The notes: a model not told the origin generated them from the letters alone. A stretch of 64,000 nt of DNA from Streptomyces sp. CB00316 (GCF_001905595.1 NZ_LIXI01000012.1:62001-126000), one strand, 5' to 3'; positions 7,995 to 16,635 are shown, numbered from the stretch's first letter. A program made the numbers and translations.

Positions 7995-9965
7995 ATGACG
8001 AAGCCACTCCTCCCCGAGCTCCTGCACGCCGCCGTCACCGCCGTCGGCGGTACGGAACGGCCCGGCCAGGCCGCCATGGCCGAGGCCGTCGCCGAGGCGG
8101 TCGACGACCAAGCCCACCTGCTCGTCCAGGCCGGCACCGGCACGGGCAAGTCCCTCGGCTACCTGGTGCCCGCGCTGGCGCACGGGGAGCGGGTCGTCGT
8201 GGCCACGGCCACCCTCGCCCTCCAGCGCCAGCTGGTGGAGCGGGACCTTCCGCGCACGGTGGACGCCCTGCACCCGCTGCTGCGCCGGCGCCCGCAGTAC
8301 GCGATGCTCAAAGGCCGGTCGAACTACCTCTGCCTGCACCGGCTCCACGAAGGGGTCCCGCAGGACGAGGAGGAGGGGCTCTTCGACCAGTTCGAGGCGG
8401 CAGCACCCTCCAGCAAGCTGGGTCAGGACCTGCTGCGGCTGCGGGACTGGTCGAGCGATACGGAGACCGGCGACCGGGACGACCTCACCCCAGGCGTCTC
8501 GGACCGGGCCTGGGCGCAGATCTCGGTCTCCTCCCGTGAGTGCCTCGGGGCGTCGAAATGCGCGTACGGAGCGGAGTGTTTCGCGGAGGCGGCCCGTGAG
8601 CGCGCCAAGCTCGCCGACGTGGTCGTCACCAACCACGCCCTGCTCGCGATCGACGCCATCGAGGGTGCCCCGGTGCTGCCCTCGCACGAGGTGCTGATCG
8701 TGGACGAGGCGCACGAGCTGGTCTCCCGGGTCACCGGGGTCGCCACCGGCGAGCTGACGCCGGCCCAGGTCAACCGGGCGGTCCGGCGGGCGGCGAAGCT
8801 GGTCAACGAGAAGGCCGCCGACGCGCTCCAGACCGCCGCCGAGGGGTTCGAGCGGGTGATGGAGCTGGCGCTCCCGGGGCGTCTTGAGGAGGTGCCCGAG
8901 GACCTCGGGTATGCGCTGATGGCGCTGCGGGACGCGGCTCGTACGGTGATCTCCGCGATCGGTGCCACCCGGGACAAGTCGGTCGAGGACGAGAACGCCG
9001 TCCGTAAGCAGGCCCTGGCCTCGGTCGAGTCGGTCCACGGGGTCGCCGAGCGCATCACCCAGGGCTCGGAGTACGACGTCGTCTGGTACGAGCAGCACGA
9101 CCGGTTCGGCGCCTCGGTGCGGGTGGCTCCGCTCTCCGTCTCCGGGCTGCTGCGCGAGAAGCTGTTCGCCGAGCGCTCCGTGATCCTGACCTCCGCCACA
9201 CTGAAGCTCGGCGGGGACTTCAACGGGGTGGGCGCCTCCCTGGGGCTGGCCCCCGAGGGCACGGCGGGCGACGACATCCCGCAGTGGAAGGGGCTGGACG
9301 TCGGCTCCCCGTTCGACTACCCGAAGCAGGGCATCCTCTACGTCGCCCGGCACCTGAGCACCCCGGGGCGGGAGGGGTCCCGCACGGACATGCTCGACGA
9401 GCTCACGGAGCTGGTGGAGGCGGCGGGCGGCCGCACGCTGGGGCTGTTCTCCTCCATGCGGGGGGCCAAAGCGGCCGCCGAGGAGCTGCGCGGCCGGCTG
9501 GACAAGCCGATCCTGCTCCAGGGCGAGGAGACCCTCGGCGAGCTGATCAAGAACTTCGCCGCCGACCCGGAGACCTGCCTCTTCGGCACCCTCTCGCTCT
9601 GGCAGGGCGTGGACGTGCCGGGGCCGAGCTGCCAGCTGGTGGTCATGGACCGGATCCCGTTCCCCCGCCCCGACGATCCGCTGATGAGCGCCCGCCAGAA
9701 GGCGGTCGAGGAGGCCGGCGGCAACGGGTTCATGGCGGTGGCCGCGACGCACTCGGCGCTGCTGATGGCCCAGGGCGCGGGCCGCCTCGTCCGGGCCACG
9801 GGGGACAAGGGCGTCGTCGCCGTCCTGGACCCGCGCCTCGCCAACGCGCGGTACGGCAGCTATCTGCGCGCCTCGCTGCCGGACTTCTGGTACACGACGG
9901 ACCGCAACCAGGCGCGCCGCTCACTCGCTGCGATCGACGCCCTGGCCAAGGCGGAAGGCAAGTAG
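7995..9965 (+). CDS. ATP-dependent DNA helicase, DinG/XPD family
   Basis: The 656-residue protein is a superfamily 2 iron-sulfur helicase. Motif I is QAGTGTGKSLGYLVPAL (about residues 47-63), motif II is VDEAHEL, and four cysteines that can ligate a 4Fe-4S cluster are spread over YLCLH, CLGASKC and AECF before VVVTNHALL. C-terminal motifs include LTSATL, LWQGVDVPG and QGAGRLVRATGDKG. Such enzymes unwind forks, D-loops or R-loops during repair. It is transcribed toward lexA, which is suggestive of a repair neighbourhood, but I see no SOS box before it. A TAGGGT hexamer at 7980-7985 lies 9 nt before the ATG and could be a -10 for a very short leader. Confidence 0.9.
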   Translation: MTKPLLPELLHAAVTAVGGTERPGQAAMAEAVAEAVDDQAHLLVQAGTGTGKSLGYLVPALAHGERVVVATATLALQRQLVERDLPRTVDALHPLLRRRPQYAMLKGRSNYLCLHRLHEGVPQDEEEGLFDQFEAAAPSSKLGQDLLRLRDWSSDTETGDRDDLTPGVSDRAWAQISVSSRECLGASKCAYGAECFAEAARERAKLADVVVTNHALLAIDAIEGAPVLPSHEVLIVDEAHELVSRVTGVATGELTPAQVNRAVRRAAKLVNEKAADALQTAAEGFERVMELALPGRLEEVPEDLGYALMALRDAARTVISAIGATRDKSVEDENAVRKQALASVESVHGVAERITQGSEYDVVWYEQHDRFGASVRVAPLSVSGLLREKLFAERSVILTSATLKLGGDFNGVGASLGLAPEGTAGDDIPQWKGLDVGSPFDYPKQGILYVARHLSTPGREGSRTDMLDELTELVEAAGGRTLGLFSSMRGAKAAAEELRGRLDKPILLQGEETLGELIKNFAADPETCLFGTLSLWQGVDVPGPSCQLVVMDRIPFPRPDDPLMSARQKAVEEAGGNGFMAVAATHSALLMAQGAGRLVRATGDKGVVAVLDPRLANARYGSYLRASLPDFWYTTDRNQARRSLAAIDALAKAEGK

Positions 9966-9987
9966 GACAACGAGCACGCGAACGAAA

Positions 9988-10022
9988 GAGCCCCTGGGGC
10001 GCCGTAAAGCGTCCCGGGGCTC
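9988..10022. terminator. Bidirectional hairpin between helicase gene and lexA
   Basis: GAGCCCC at 9988-9994 pairs with GGGGCTC at 10016-10022, and the stem continues with GGGGCGC against GCGTCCC apart from small mismatches. It lies between convergent genes and is followed by no long U tract, as usual in Streptomyces. Confidence 0.8.
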
Positions 10023-10055
10023 CGTCGAGTGCTTGAGGTCAACGACCGGTGATCT

Positions 10056-10853
10056 TCACACCCGCCGCAGCACTGCCACCACCTTGCCGAGGATGGTCGC
10101 CTCGTCACCGGGGATCGGCTGGTACGCGGCGTTGTGCGGGAGCAGCCACACATGGCCGTCCTCGCGGCGGAAGCGCTTGACCGTCGCCTCGCCGTCCAGC
10201 ATCGCGGCGACGATGTCGCCGTTCTCCGCGACGGGCTGGCGGCGCACGGTGACCCAGTCGCCGTCACAGATCGCCGCTTCGATCATCGAGTCACCGACGA
10301 CCTTCAGGACGAACAGCTCGCCGTCACCGACGAGCTGGCGCGGCAGCGGGAAGACGTCCTCGACCGATTCCTCGGCAAGGATCGGCCCACCGGCGGCGAT
10401 CCGGCCCACCAGGGGAACGTACGACGCGGCGGGCTTCCCCGTCGTGTCGGTCGGCTGGGTGCTGGGCTGGTCCGATCCGCGCACCTCGTAGGCGCGGGGC
10501 CGGTGCGGGTCCCGCCGGAGAAACCCCTTGCGCTCCAGGGCCATCAGCTGATGGGCGACGGACGACGTGCTGGACAGGCCCACCGCCTGACCGATCTCCC
10601 GCATGGAGGGCGGGTAGCCCCGGCGCTGCACGGAGTCGCGGATGACCTCGATGACCCGCCGCTGCCGGTCCGTGAGTCCCGAGCTGTCCGCCCTGATCCC
10701 TGGCGGCCTCCCGGGCAAGGAGCGCCCGGGTCGCGCGGGCTCGGGCCCGTCCGTGTTCGTGACTGAGTCATTCATGGCATGCACCGGCTCAAGTCGGCTC
10801 TGCAAGCGGTGGTCCCGGGCGGTGATGGTGGCACTGTCTGCGGTCGCGGTCAC
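10056..10853 (-). CDS. lexA: LexA repressor of the SOS response
   Basis: The 265-residue protein has the LexA layout. An N-terminal winged HTH (LTDRQRRVIEVIRDSVQRRG, then SMREIGQAVGLSSTSSVAHQ) at about residues 59-120 is followed by the S24 autoprotease: cleavage site A-G in GRIAAGGPI, nucleophile Ser in GDSMIEAAI and general-base Lys in GEATVKRF. Binding of RecA filaments triggers self-cleavage and derepression. The GTG at 10853 is preceded by AAAGGGG; it gives an N-terminal tail longer than in most LexA proteins, though Streptomyces LexA generally has such an extension. A consensus SOS box 63 nt upstream indicates autoregulation. It is convergent with the DinG-type helicase gene and divergent from nrdR. 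Confidence 0.97.
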   Translation of the reverse strand: MTATADSATITARDHRLQSRLEPVHAMNDSVTNTDGPEPARPGRSLPGRPPGIRADSSGLTDRQRRVIEVIRDSVQRRGYPPSMREIGQAVGLSSTSSVAHQLMALERKGFLRRDPHRPRAYEVRGSDQPSTQPTDTTGKPAASYVPLVGRIAAGGPILAEESVEDVFPLPRQLVGDGELFVLKVVGDSMIEAAICDGDWVTVRRQPVAENGDIVAAMLDGEATVKRFRREDGHVWLLPHNAAYQPIPGDEATILGKVVAVLRRV

Positions 10854-10915
10854 GTCGGCCCCTTTCGAATGTTCTCCCTAGCTGGACAACGGTAGTAGCT
10901 TTCGAAAGGTTGCGC

Positions 10916-10930
10916 CAAACACACGTTCGA
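10916..10930 (-). promoter_or_regulatory. SOS box (LexA operator) of lexA
   Basis: Read on the minus strand this is TCGAACGTGTGTTTG, matching the Gram-positive SOS consensus CGAAC-N4-GTTYG in every specified position. It lies 63 nt before the lexA GTG, the expected place for autorepression. Confidence 0.9.
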
Positions 10931-11171
10931 GTGAAAAACGAATAAAGGGCTGCCGTGATCCTTCTTCCAGGTGTATGAGCACAAGGCGGAGGGCACGTAC
11001 GGGCGTCCGGCGGGCTCCCCGCCGGATCCTGCCCCAGTCTGTCATCCGGCTCCGCACCCCGGGCCCCGGCGACTGGCGGACCGCGCGATTCCCGTACCCT
11101 CTTCTCTGGCTCGCGCTCCCCCCGGGTGCCGCCCGGGGTGCGACACGCGGTTGGGCCGAAATTGCGACTCA

Positions 11172-11188
11172 ACCCTAGATCTAGTGGT
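11172..11188 (+). promoter_or_regulatory. Putative NrdR box upstream of nrdR-nrdJ
   Basis: ACCCTAGATCTAGTGGT contains the palindrome CTAGATCTAG, close to the NrdR consensus of the form ACACWATATATWGTGT. NrdR boxes usually come in pairs about 15 or 31 bp apart; I cannot identify a convincing second copy. It lies about 145 nt before nrdR and implies autoregulation plus control of nrdJ. Confidence 0.65.
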
Positions 11189-11332
11189 TGGATCGTCCCG
11201 GCCGCCCAGAAGTTGTGGTCCCGGGTTCGTTCGGCCCAGGGCCATCGCCTATGCTGGGGACTGCCTCCGAGGGGCCCGCAAGGGCTGGCCGGAGAGGCTA
11301 TTCAGTCGCGCTGTGAAGGAGGGTTGGGAGCC

Positions 11333-11845
11333 ATGCACTGTCCCTTCTGCAGGCACCCCGACAGCCGGGTCGTGGACAGTCGCACCACCGACGACGGGAC
11401 GTCGATCCGTCGCCGCCGCCAGTGCCCCGACTGCTCCCGCCGCTTCACCACGGTGGAGACGTGCTCGCTGATGGTGGTCAAGCGCAGCGGCGTGACCGAA
11501 CCCTTCAGTCGTACCAAGGTCATCTCCGGCGTCCGTAAGGCATGCCAGGGCCGGCCCGTCACGGAGGACGCCCTCGCCAAACTCGGCCAGCGGGTCGAGG
11601 AGGCGGTGCGCGCCACCGGCAGCGCCGAGCTGACCACCCACGACGTGGGTCTGGCCATACTCGGCCCCCTGCAGGAACTCGACCTCGTCGCGTACCTGCG
11701 CTTCGCGTCCGTCTACCGGGCGTTCGATTCTTTGGAAGACTTCGAGGCCGCCATCGTGGAATTGCGGGCGCAGCGGCCCACCGCGGAGGACTGCGGGAGC
11801 GGCGAGACCCCTGAGGTCCCCGCCCCTGCCATTGCCGCCGACTGA
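11333..11845 (+). CDS. nrdR: Transcriptional repressor NrdR
   Basis: The 170-residue protein begins MHCPFC and has the NrdR zinc ribbon with two CxxC pairs (CPFC and CPDC, residues 3-34), followed by the ATP-cone domain (VVKRSGVTEPFSRTKVISGV onward to about residue 130) and an acidic, variable tail. NrdR senses the ATP/dATP ratio and represses ribonucleotide reductase genes. The ATG follows GAAGGAGG at a generous spacing. It is 165 nt upstream of nrdJ in the same direction, the well-known Streptomyces nrdRJ arrangement, so one transcript is likely. Confidence 0.97.
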   Translation: MHCPFCRHPDSRVVDSRTTDDGTSIRRRRQCPDCSRRFTTVETCSLMVVKRSGVTEPFSRTKVISGVRKACQGRPVTEDALAKLGQRVEEAVRATGSAELTTHDVGLAILGPLQELDLVAYLRFASVYRAFDSLEDFEAAIVELRAQRPTAEDCGSGETPEVPAPAIAAD

Positions 11846-12010
11846 GCGGCACCTGCCCGTCACCGTCCGGAGTCATGTCCGCCGGCCGGCGACCGGGCGA
11901 TTCAGAACCTCTTCCCGCGGCCCGAGGTGGCCCGCGGGGCGACGGACACACACTGTGCCTGGGAAGAACTGGGCACTTCAGGGCGTTTTTGCCCACATAT
12001 GGGAGGCGGC

Positions 12011-14905
12011 ATGACAGAGACGGCGAGCGGCCCGGCGCGAGGTTCCCGCACCAAGGGCACCAAGGCGAGCAAGGGTCTGCGTATCGAGCGCATCCACACC
12101 ACCCCCGGCGTGCATCCGTACGACGAGGTGGCGTGGGAGCGCCGTGACGTCGTCATGACCAATTGGCGCGACGGCTCGATCAACTTCGAGCAACGTGGCG
12201 TCGAGTTCCCCGACTTCTGGTCGGTGAACGCGGTCAACATCGTCACCAGCAAGTACTTCCGCGGCGCGGTCGGTACGCCGCAGCGCGAGACCGGTCTCAA
12301 GCAACTGATCGACCGGATCGTGAAGACGTACCGGAAGGCCGGCGAGGAGAACAGCTACTTCGCCTCTCCCGCGGACGCGGAGATCTTCGAGCACGAGCTG
12401 GCGTACGCCCTTCTGCACCAGGTCTTCAGCTTCAACTCCCCGGTCTGGTTCAACGTCGGAACGCCCCAGCCGCAGCAGGTCTCCGCCTGTTTCATCCTGG
12501 CCGTCGACGACTCCATGGAGTCGATCCTCGACTGGTACAAGGAAGAGGGCATGATCTTCAAGGGCGGCTCCGGCGCCGGCCTGAACCTCTCCCGTATCCG
12601 CTCCTCCAAGGAGCTCCTCTCCTCCGGCGGCAACGCCTCGGGACCGGTCTCCTTCATGCGCGGCGCCGACGCCTCCGCCGGAACCATCAAGTCCGGTGGC
12701 GCCACCCGCCGTGCGGCCAAGATGGTCATCCTCGACGTCGACCACCCCGACATCGAGGCCTTCATCGAGACCAAGGTGAGGGAGGAGGAGAAGATCCGCG
12801 CCCTGCGTGACGCGGGCTTCGACATGGACCTGGGCGGCGACGACATCACGTCCGTCCAGTACCAGAACGCCAACAACTCGGTCCGCGTGAACGACGAGTT
12901 CATGAAGGCCGTCGAGGCCGGCGGCAAGTTCGGGCTGCGTGCCCGGATGACCGGCGACGTCATCGAAGAGGTCGAGGCCAAGTCCCTCTTCCGCAAGATG
13001 GCCGAGGCCGCCTGGGCCTGCGCCGACCCGGGCATCCAGTACGACGACACCATCAACGCCTGGCACACCTGCCCGGAGTCCGGCCGGATCAACGGCTCGA
13101 ACCCGTGCAGTGAGTACATGCACCTGGACAACACCTCGTGCAACCTCGCCTCCCTCAACCTGATGAAGTTCCTCAAGGACGACGGCCTGGGCAACCAGTC
13201 CTTCGAGTCCGAGCGCTTCTCCCAGGTCGTCGAGCTGGTCATCACCGCGATGGACATCTCGATCTGCTTCGCGGACTTCCCGACGCAGAAGATCGGCGAG
13301 AACACCCGCGCCTACCGTCAGCTGGGCATCGGTTACGCCAACCTCGGCGCCCTCCTGATGGCGACCGGCCACGCGTACGACAGCGACGGCGGCCGCGCCC
13401 TGGCCGGCGCCATCACGTCGCTGATGACCAGTACCTCGTACAAGCGCTCCGCCGAGCTCGCCGCGGTCGTCGGCCCCTACGACGGCTACGCCCGTAACGC
13501 CGAGCCTCACCAGCGCGTCATGAAGCAGCACGCCGACGCCAACGCCAAGGCCGTCCGCACCGACGACCTGGACGCCCCGGTCTGGGCGGCGGCGACGGAA
13601 GCCTGGCAGGACGTGATCCGGCTCGGAGCGAAGAACGGCTTCCGCAACGCGCAGGCCTCGGTCATCGCGCCCACCGGCACCATCGGTCTCGCGATGTCCT
13701 GCGACACCACCGGCCTGGAGCCCGACCTCGCCCTGGTCAAGTTCAAGAAGCTGGTCGGCGGCGGCTCGATGCAGATCGTCAACGGCACGGTGCCGCAGGC
13801 GCTGCGCCGCATGGGCTACCAGCCGGAGCAGATCGAGGCGATCGTCGCCCACATCGCCGACCACGGCAACGTGATCGACGCGCCGGGCCTGAAGCCCGAG
13901 CACTACGAGGTCTTCGACTGCGCGATGGGCGAGCGTTCCATCTCCGCGATGGGCCACGTCCGGATGATGGCGGCCATCCAGCCGTGGATCTCCGGCGCGC
14001 TCTCCAAGACCGTCAACCTGCCCGAGACGGCTACCGTCGAGGACGTCGAAGAGGTCTACTTCGAGGCGTGGAAGCTGGGCGTCAAGGCGCTCGCGATCTA
14101 CCGCGACAACTGCAAGGTCGGCCAGCCCCTCTCCGCCAAGACCAAGGACAAGGAGAAGGAAGAGGTCACCGCGAAGGCCGAGGAGACCATCCGTACGGCG
14201 GTCGAGAAGGTCGTCGAGTACCGCCCGGTCCGCAAGCGCCTCCCCAAGGGCCGTCCCGGCATCACCACTTCCTTCACGGTGGGCGGCGCCGAGGGCTACA
14301 TGACCGCCAACTCCTACCCGGACGACGGTCTCGGCGAGGTCTTCCTCAAGATGTCCAAGCAGGGCTCGACCCTCGCGGGCATGATGGACGCCTTCTCCAT
14401 CGCCGTCTCGGTCGGTCTGCAGTACGGCGTCCCGCTGGAGACGTACGTCTCGAAGTTCACGAACATGCGCTTCGAGCCGGCCGGCATGACGGACGACCCG
14501 GACGTGCGGATGGCGCAGTCGATCGTCGACTACATCTTCCGCCGCCTGGCGCTCGACTTCCTGCCCTTCGAGACCCGCTCCGCCCTCGGTATCCACTCCG
14601 CCGAGGAGCGCCAGCGCCACCTCGACACCGGTTCGTACGAGCCGTCGTTCGAGGCGGAGGGCGTGGACTCCGAGAGCCTCGCCCAGTCGGCCCCGGTGCA
14701 GCCCGAGCTGAAGGCGGTGGCGGCTCCCCGCGAGTCCGCCGAGAAGCCGGCTCCCGCGACGGCGCACACCTCGGCCGAGCTGGTCGAGATGCAGCTCGGC
14801 ATCAGCGCGGATGCCCCGCTCTGCTTCTCCTGCGGTACGAAGATGCAGCGCGCCGGCTCCTGCTACATCTGCGAGGGCTGTGGCTCGACCAGCGGTTGCA
14901 GCTAG
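12011..14905 (+). CDS. nrdJ: Adenosylcobalamin-dependent ribonucleotide reductase (class II)
   Basis: This 964-residue enzyme reduces ribonucleotides to deoxyribonucleotides using a thiyl radical made from coenzyme B12, independently of oxygen. The active-site motif N-P-C-S-E is at residues 364-368 (Asn, radical Cys, Glu), the N-terminal redox cysteine sits in VSACFIL, and the C-terminal tail ends with a zinc-ribbon-like CFSCGTKM ... CYICEGCG, which carries the shuttle cysteines. The ATG at 12011 follows GGGAGG. Length and order fit actinobacterial NrdJ. An insertion rich in Lys/Glu around residues 710-730 separates the barrel from the C-terminal domain. A long hairpin ends the operon. Confidence 0.97.
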   Translation: MTETASGPARGSRTKGTKASKGLRIERIHTTPGVHPYDEVAWERRDVVMTNWRDGSINFEQRGVEFPDFWSVNAVNIVTSKYFRGAVGTPQRETGLKQLIDRIVKTYRKAGEENSYFASPADAEIFEHELAYALLHQVFSFNSPVWFNVGTPQPQQVSACFILAVDDSMESILDWYKEEGMIFKGGSGAGLNLSRIRSSKELLSSGGNASGPVSFMRGADASAGTIKSGGATRRAAKMVILDVDHPDIEAFIETKVREEEKIRALRDAGFDMDLGGDDITSVQYQNANNSVRVNDEFMKAVEAGGKFGLRARMTGDVIEEVEAKSLFRKMAEAAWACADPGIQYDDTINAWHTCPESGRINGSNPCSEYMHLDNTSCNLASLNLMKFLKDDGLGNQSFESERFSQVVELVITAMDISICFADFPTQKIGENTRAYRQLGIGYANLGALLMATGHAYDSDGGRALAGAITSLMTSTSYKRSAELAAVVGPYDGYARNAEPHQRVMKQHADANAKAVRTDDLDAPVWAAATEAWQDVIRLGAKNGFRNAQASVIAPTGTIGLAMSCDTTGLEPDLALVKFKKLVGGGSMQIVNGTVPQALRRMGYQPEQIEAIVAHIADHGNVIDAPGLKPEHYEVFDCAMGERSISAMGHVRMMAAIQPWISGALSKTVNLPETATVEDVEEVYFEAWKLGVKALAIYRDNCKVGQPLSAKTKDKEKEEVTAKAEETIRTAVEKVVEYRPVRKRLPKGRPGITTSFTVGGAEGYMTANSYPDDGLGEVFLKMSKQGSTLAGMMDAFSIAVSVGLQYGVPLETYVSKFTNMRFEPAGMTDDPDVRMAQSIVDYIFRRLALDFLPFETRSALGIHSAEERQRHLDTGSYEPSFEAEGVDSESLAQSAPVQPELKAVAAPRESAEKPAPATAHTSAELVEMQLGISADAPLCFSCGTKMQRAGSCYICEGCGSTSGCS

Positions 14906-14975
14906 CCGAAACGGGGCGGAAGTGCGCGGAGCGCACCACTCGGCACGCTTCTCCCTGACAAGTAGTCCCTGTTGA

Positions 14976-15006
14976 GAGGGGCGTCAGCCTCGCGCTGACG
15001 CCCCTC
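14976..15006 (+). terminator. Terminator of nrdR-nrdJ
   Basis: A perfect 13-bp stem (GAGGGGCGTCAGC paired with its complement) with the 5-nt loop CTCGC, about 70 nt after the nrdJ stop. Confidence 0.85.
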
Positions 15007-15096
15007 CGACGTAGCGGCCGGTCGGCCAGGACCTGACCGCCGGACCGTGATGCCGCGTGCCCTGTGATCAGGATCCGCGGCACCCTGGTTGGCCGA

Positions 15097-15151
15097 AAGA
15101 CGTCGGCGTCGAGACATCAGCGTCAAGACGTCGGCGTCAAGGCATCCCGTC
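15097..15151. repeat. 14-bp tandem repeat, about four units
   Basis: Units AAGACGTCGGCGTC (15097), GAGACATCAGCGTC (15111), AAGACGTCGGCGTC (15125) and a shortened AAGGCATCCCGTC (15139) run head to tail. Units one and three are identical. The array abuts the stop codon of the TerD-family gene at 15150-15152. Confidence 0.8.
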
Positions 15152-15686
15152 AGACCCCGGGGTCGCGGTCCCCCATGACCGCGGCGAACGCGTTCGGGTC
15201 GGCGTCGAAGCCACGTACGTCCGCGCGGAACGTCCACTGCCCGGAACCGGTGCGGGAGAACTCCCCGACTACGGCCGCCGTCGACGACGCCACCCTCGCG
15301 AAGTCGTCCTCGATCAGGCTCGTGTAGCCCTCCCGGATCTCCACCGCCGTGCTGCCGACCTCGCCGAAGGTCCTGCGGCCCTCGCGCTGCTGGATGGCGA
15401 CGCCGACCACGACCCGCCCGTACCGGTCCGCCAGCCGGTCCAGCTCGATCGTCATGACCTCATCGAAGCCGAACCCCTGGCCGGTCCTGCTGTCCCGGTT
15501 CAGCGTGATGGTCCCGTCCGGCGAGCGGCTGTCGAAGTGCACCAGGTACGCGGGGCTGCCGTACGGCGCGTCCGCCGGGTAGGTGGCCGCGATGATGTCG
15601 AGGTCGATGTCCGGTTCACCGTGCGGGCTGGGGTCCCATTTGATCCGTACTTCGACTTTCTCGATGTCCTTGTTCGGAGTGCTCAC
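15150..15686 (-). CDS. TerD-family protein
   Basis: The 178-residue protein is a single TerD/CABP domain: an N-terminal EVRIKWDPS strand, acidic DIDLDIIAATY, the loop FDSRSPDGTITLNRDSRTGQG and SLIEDDFARVA. TerD proteins bind calcium through acidic residues and are linked to tellurite resistance, membrane stress and, in Streptomyces, development; the exact function of this copy is unknown. The usual motif GDNLTGEGDGDDE is replaced here by NRDSRTGQGFGFDE, so metal binding may differ. The GTG at 15686 follows AGGAGGGG. A 16-bp palindrome lies just upstream and a 14-bp tandem repeat just after the stop. Confidence 0.8.
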   Translation of the reverse strand: MSTPNKDIEKVEVRIKWDPSPHGEPDIDLDIIAATYPADAPYGSPAYLVHFDSRSPDGTITLNRDSRTGQGFGFDEVMTIELDRLADRYGRVVVGVAIQQREGRRTFGEVGSTAVEIREGYTSLIEDDFARVASSTAAVVGEFSRTGSGQWTFRADVRGFDADPNAFAAVMGDRDPGV

Positions 15687-15706
15687 CGGACTTCCCCTCC
15701 TGGCCG

Positions 15707-15722
15707 ACGGTCCATGGACCGT
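15707..15722. promoter_or_regulatory. 16-bp perfect palindrome upstream of the TerD gene
   Basis: ACGGTCCATGGACCGT is self-complementary over all 16 bases and lies 21 nt before the TerD GTG, a position suited to an operator in the 5' untranslated region. No regulator is identifiable. Confidence 0.5.
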
Positions 15723-15881
15723 TCTCATCATCCGATTCACCCGATCATGTACGGAACGGGCCGCGCCGCCAACTGCCCCGGTGACGGACGGCCGATTCGG
15801 GCCATGCGCTCGGGGCCGTCGGCGGACCGTCCGGTTCGGGTGGTCCGCGGCCGAACGTGACCCCGGCCATGTCGCGCGCCG

Positions 15882-15887
15882 TACGAT
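15882..15887 (+). promoter_or_regulatory. -10 box of a leaderless transcript (DUF4937 gene)
   Basis: TACGAT fits the TANNNT -10 consensus and is followed by 6 nt and then the GTG at 15894, so transcription would start at the start codon. Confidence 0.55.
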
Positions 15888-15893
15888 GGCGCG

Positions 15894-16499
15894 GTGCTGG
15901 TGAAGTGGATTCGCTGTTCCGTGGTGGACCGTCATGGTTTCGAGCGGGGGCAGCGGAAGTGGGCGGGGCTGCTCGGCGAGCCGGGGTTCAGGGGGCAGAG
16001 CGGCGGGTGGAGCCGAACGCGCCCCGATGTCGCCCATGTCTTCGCGTTCTGGGAGAACCGCGTCTTCTACGACTCGTTCATGGCCCGCGGACACGACCGT
16101 CCGGCGACCGGGCAGGCCGGCACCTTCCGTGACATGCAGGTCATGCTCTTCGAGCGCCGGTTCGACGTGAAGACGGGTTTCGAGCCGGACTTCACGGACA
16201 CGGATGTCGTCAGGGTCGCGCACAGCAGCGTGCACGAGGACCGGGCCGAGCACTTCGTGCTGATGCAGAAGCAGGTATGGAACCCGGCGATGGCCGGTTC
16301 CCCCGGTATGCTGCGCGGAGTCTTCGGGGAGGCGCCCGGCAACGAGTTCCTCGTGCTGTCCATGTGGAAGTCGGCTGCCGAGCGGGGCAAGTACCGCGCC
16401 GACGGGGCGGAGCGCCTGGCGGCCCGCGCCCAGACCGAGACGGACGTGGCCGCGCTGACGGGGGACGTGGTCGAACTGGAACCCTCCTGGACGGTCTGA
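15894..16499 (+). CDS. YdbC/DUF4937-like protein of unknown function
   Basis: The 201-residue product starts VLVKWIRCSV and shows two related halves with tryptophan-containing strands (HVFAFWENRVFYDSFM and VLSMWKSAAERGKYR), like ferredoxin-like DUF4937/YdbC proteins. In this family the fold resembles antibiotic-biosynthesis monooxygenases, but no activity is known. There is no Shine-Dalgarno; a -10 box ends 6 nt before the GTG, so it appears to be translated from a leaderless mRNA. A second GTG two codons in is an alternative start. It is divergent from the TerD gene. Confidence 0.65.
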   Translation: MLVKWIRCSVVDRHGFERGQRKWAGLLGEPGFRGQSGGWSRTRPDVAHVFAFWENRVFYDSFMARGHDRPATGQAGTFRDMQVMLFERRFDVKTGFEPDFTDTDVVRVAHSSVHEDRAEHFVLMQKQVWNPAMAGSPGMLRGVFGEAPGNEFLVLSMWKSAAERGKYRADGAERLAARAQTETDVAALTGDVVELEPSWTV

Positions 16500-16531
16500 C
16501 ACGGGTCCCCTGCGGGCCATGCGCGACCTCT

Positions 16532-16606
16532 ATGAGCCACGCGTGGTCTCCATGGATCACGTCCGGTCCTTTTATGGATCACGTCCGGCCTGTACGGATC
16601 ACGCCG
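16532..16606. repeat. Phased direct repeats upstream of histidine phosphatase gene
   Basis: ATGGATCACGTCCGG occurs at 16552 and again at 16574, with a degenerate copy ACGGATCACGCCG at 16594 and a weaker ATGAGCCACGCGTGG at 16532. Offsets are 20, 22 and 20 bp, close to two helical turns, so all copies would face the same side of the DNA. The block ends 17 bp before the -10 box of the downstream gene. Confidence 0.7.
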
Positions 16607-16623
16607 AATCGCCGCACACCCCC

Positions 16624-16629
16624 TAGGGT
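16624..16629 (+). promoter_or_regulatory. -10 box of a leaderless transcript (histidine phosphatase gene)
   Basis: TAGGGT followed by 6 nt and the ATG at 16636; no Shine-Dalgarno precedes the gene. Confidence 0.6.
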
Positions 16630-16635
16630 CGGTGC

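Larger units (their letters stand above)
10854..11332. other. Divergent lexA-nrdR intergenic region
   Basis: This 479-bp gap holds the SOS box (10916-10930), a 10-bp palindrome CTTTCGAAAG at 10899-10908 near the expected lexA promoter, a hairpin with a 9-bp perfect stem and 3-nt loop at 11006-11026, a weaker 7-bp GC hairpin at 11120-11138, and an NrdR-box-like palindrome at 11172-11188. The hairpins could end a short transcript; I see no convincing small gene. Confidence 0.55.

Noticed and set aside
11978..14767. A 929-codon open frame on the minus strand opposite nrdJ
   Set aside because: It is a shadow of nrdJ caused by high GC at third positions; nrdJ itself is unmistakable.
16552..16606. 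CRISPR-like repeat array
   Set aside because: The repeats are only 13-15 bp with 5-7 bp between them; spacing fits regulatory iterons, and no cas genes are present.
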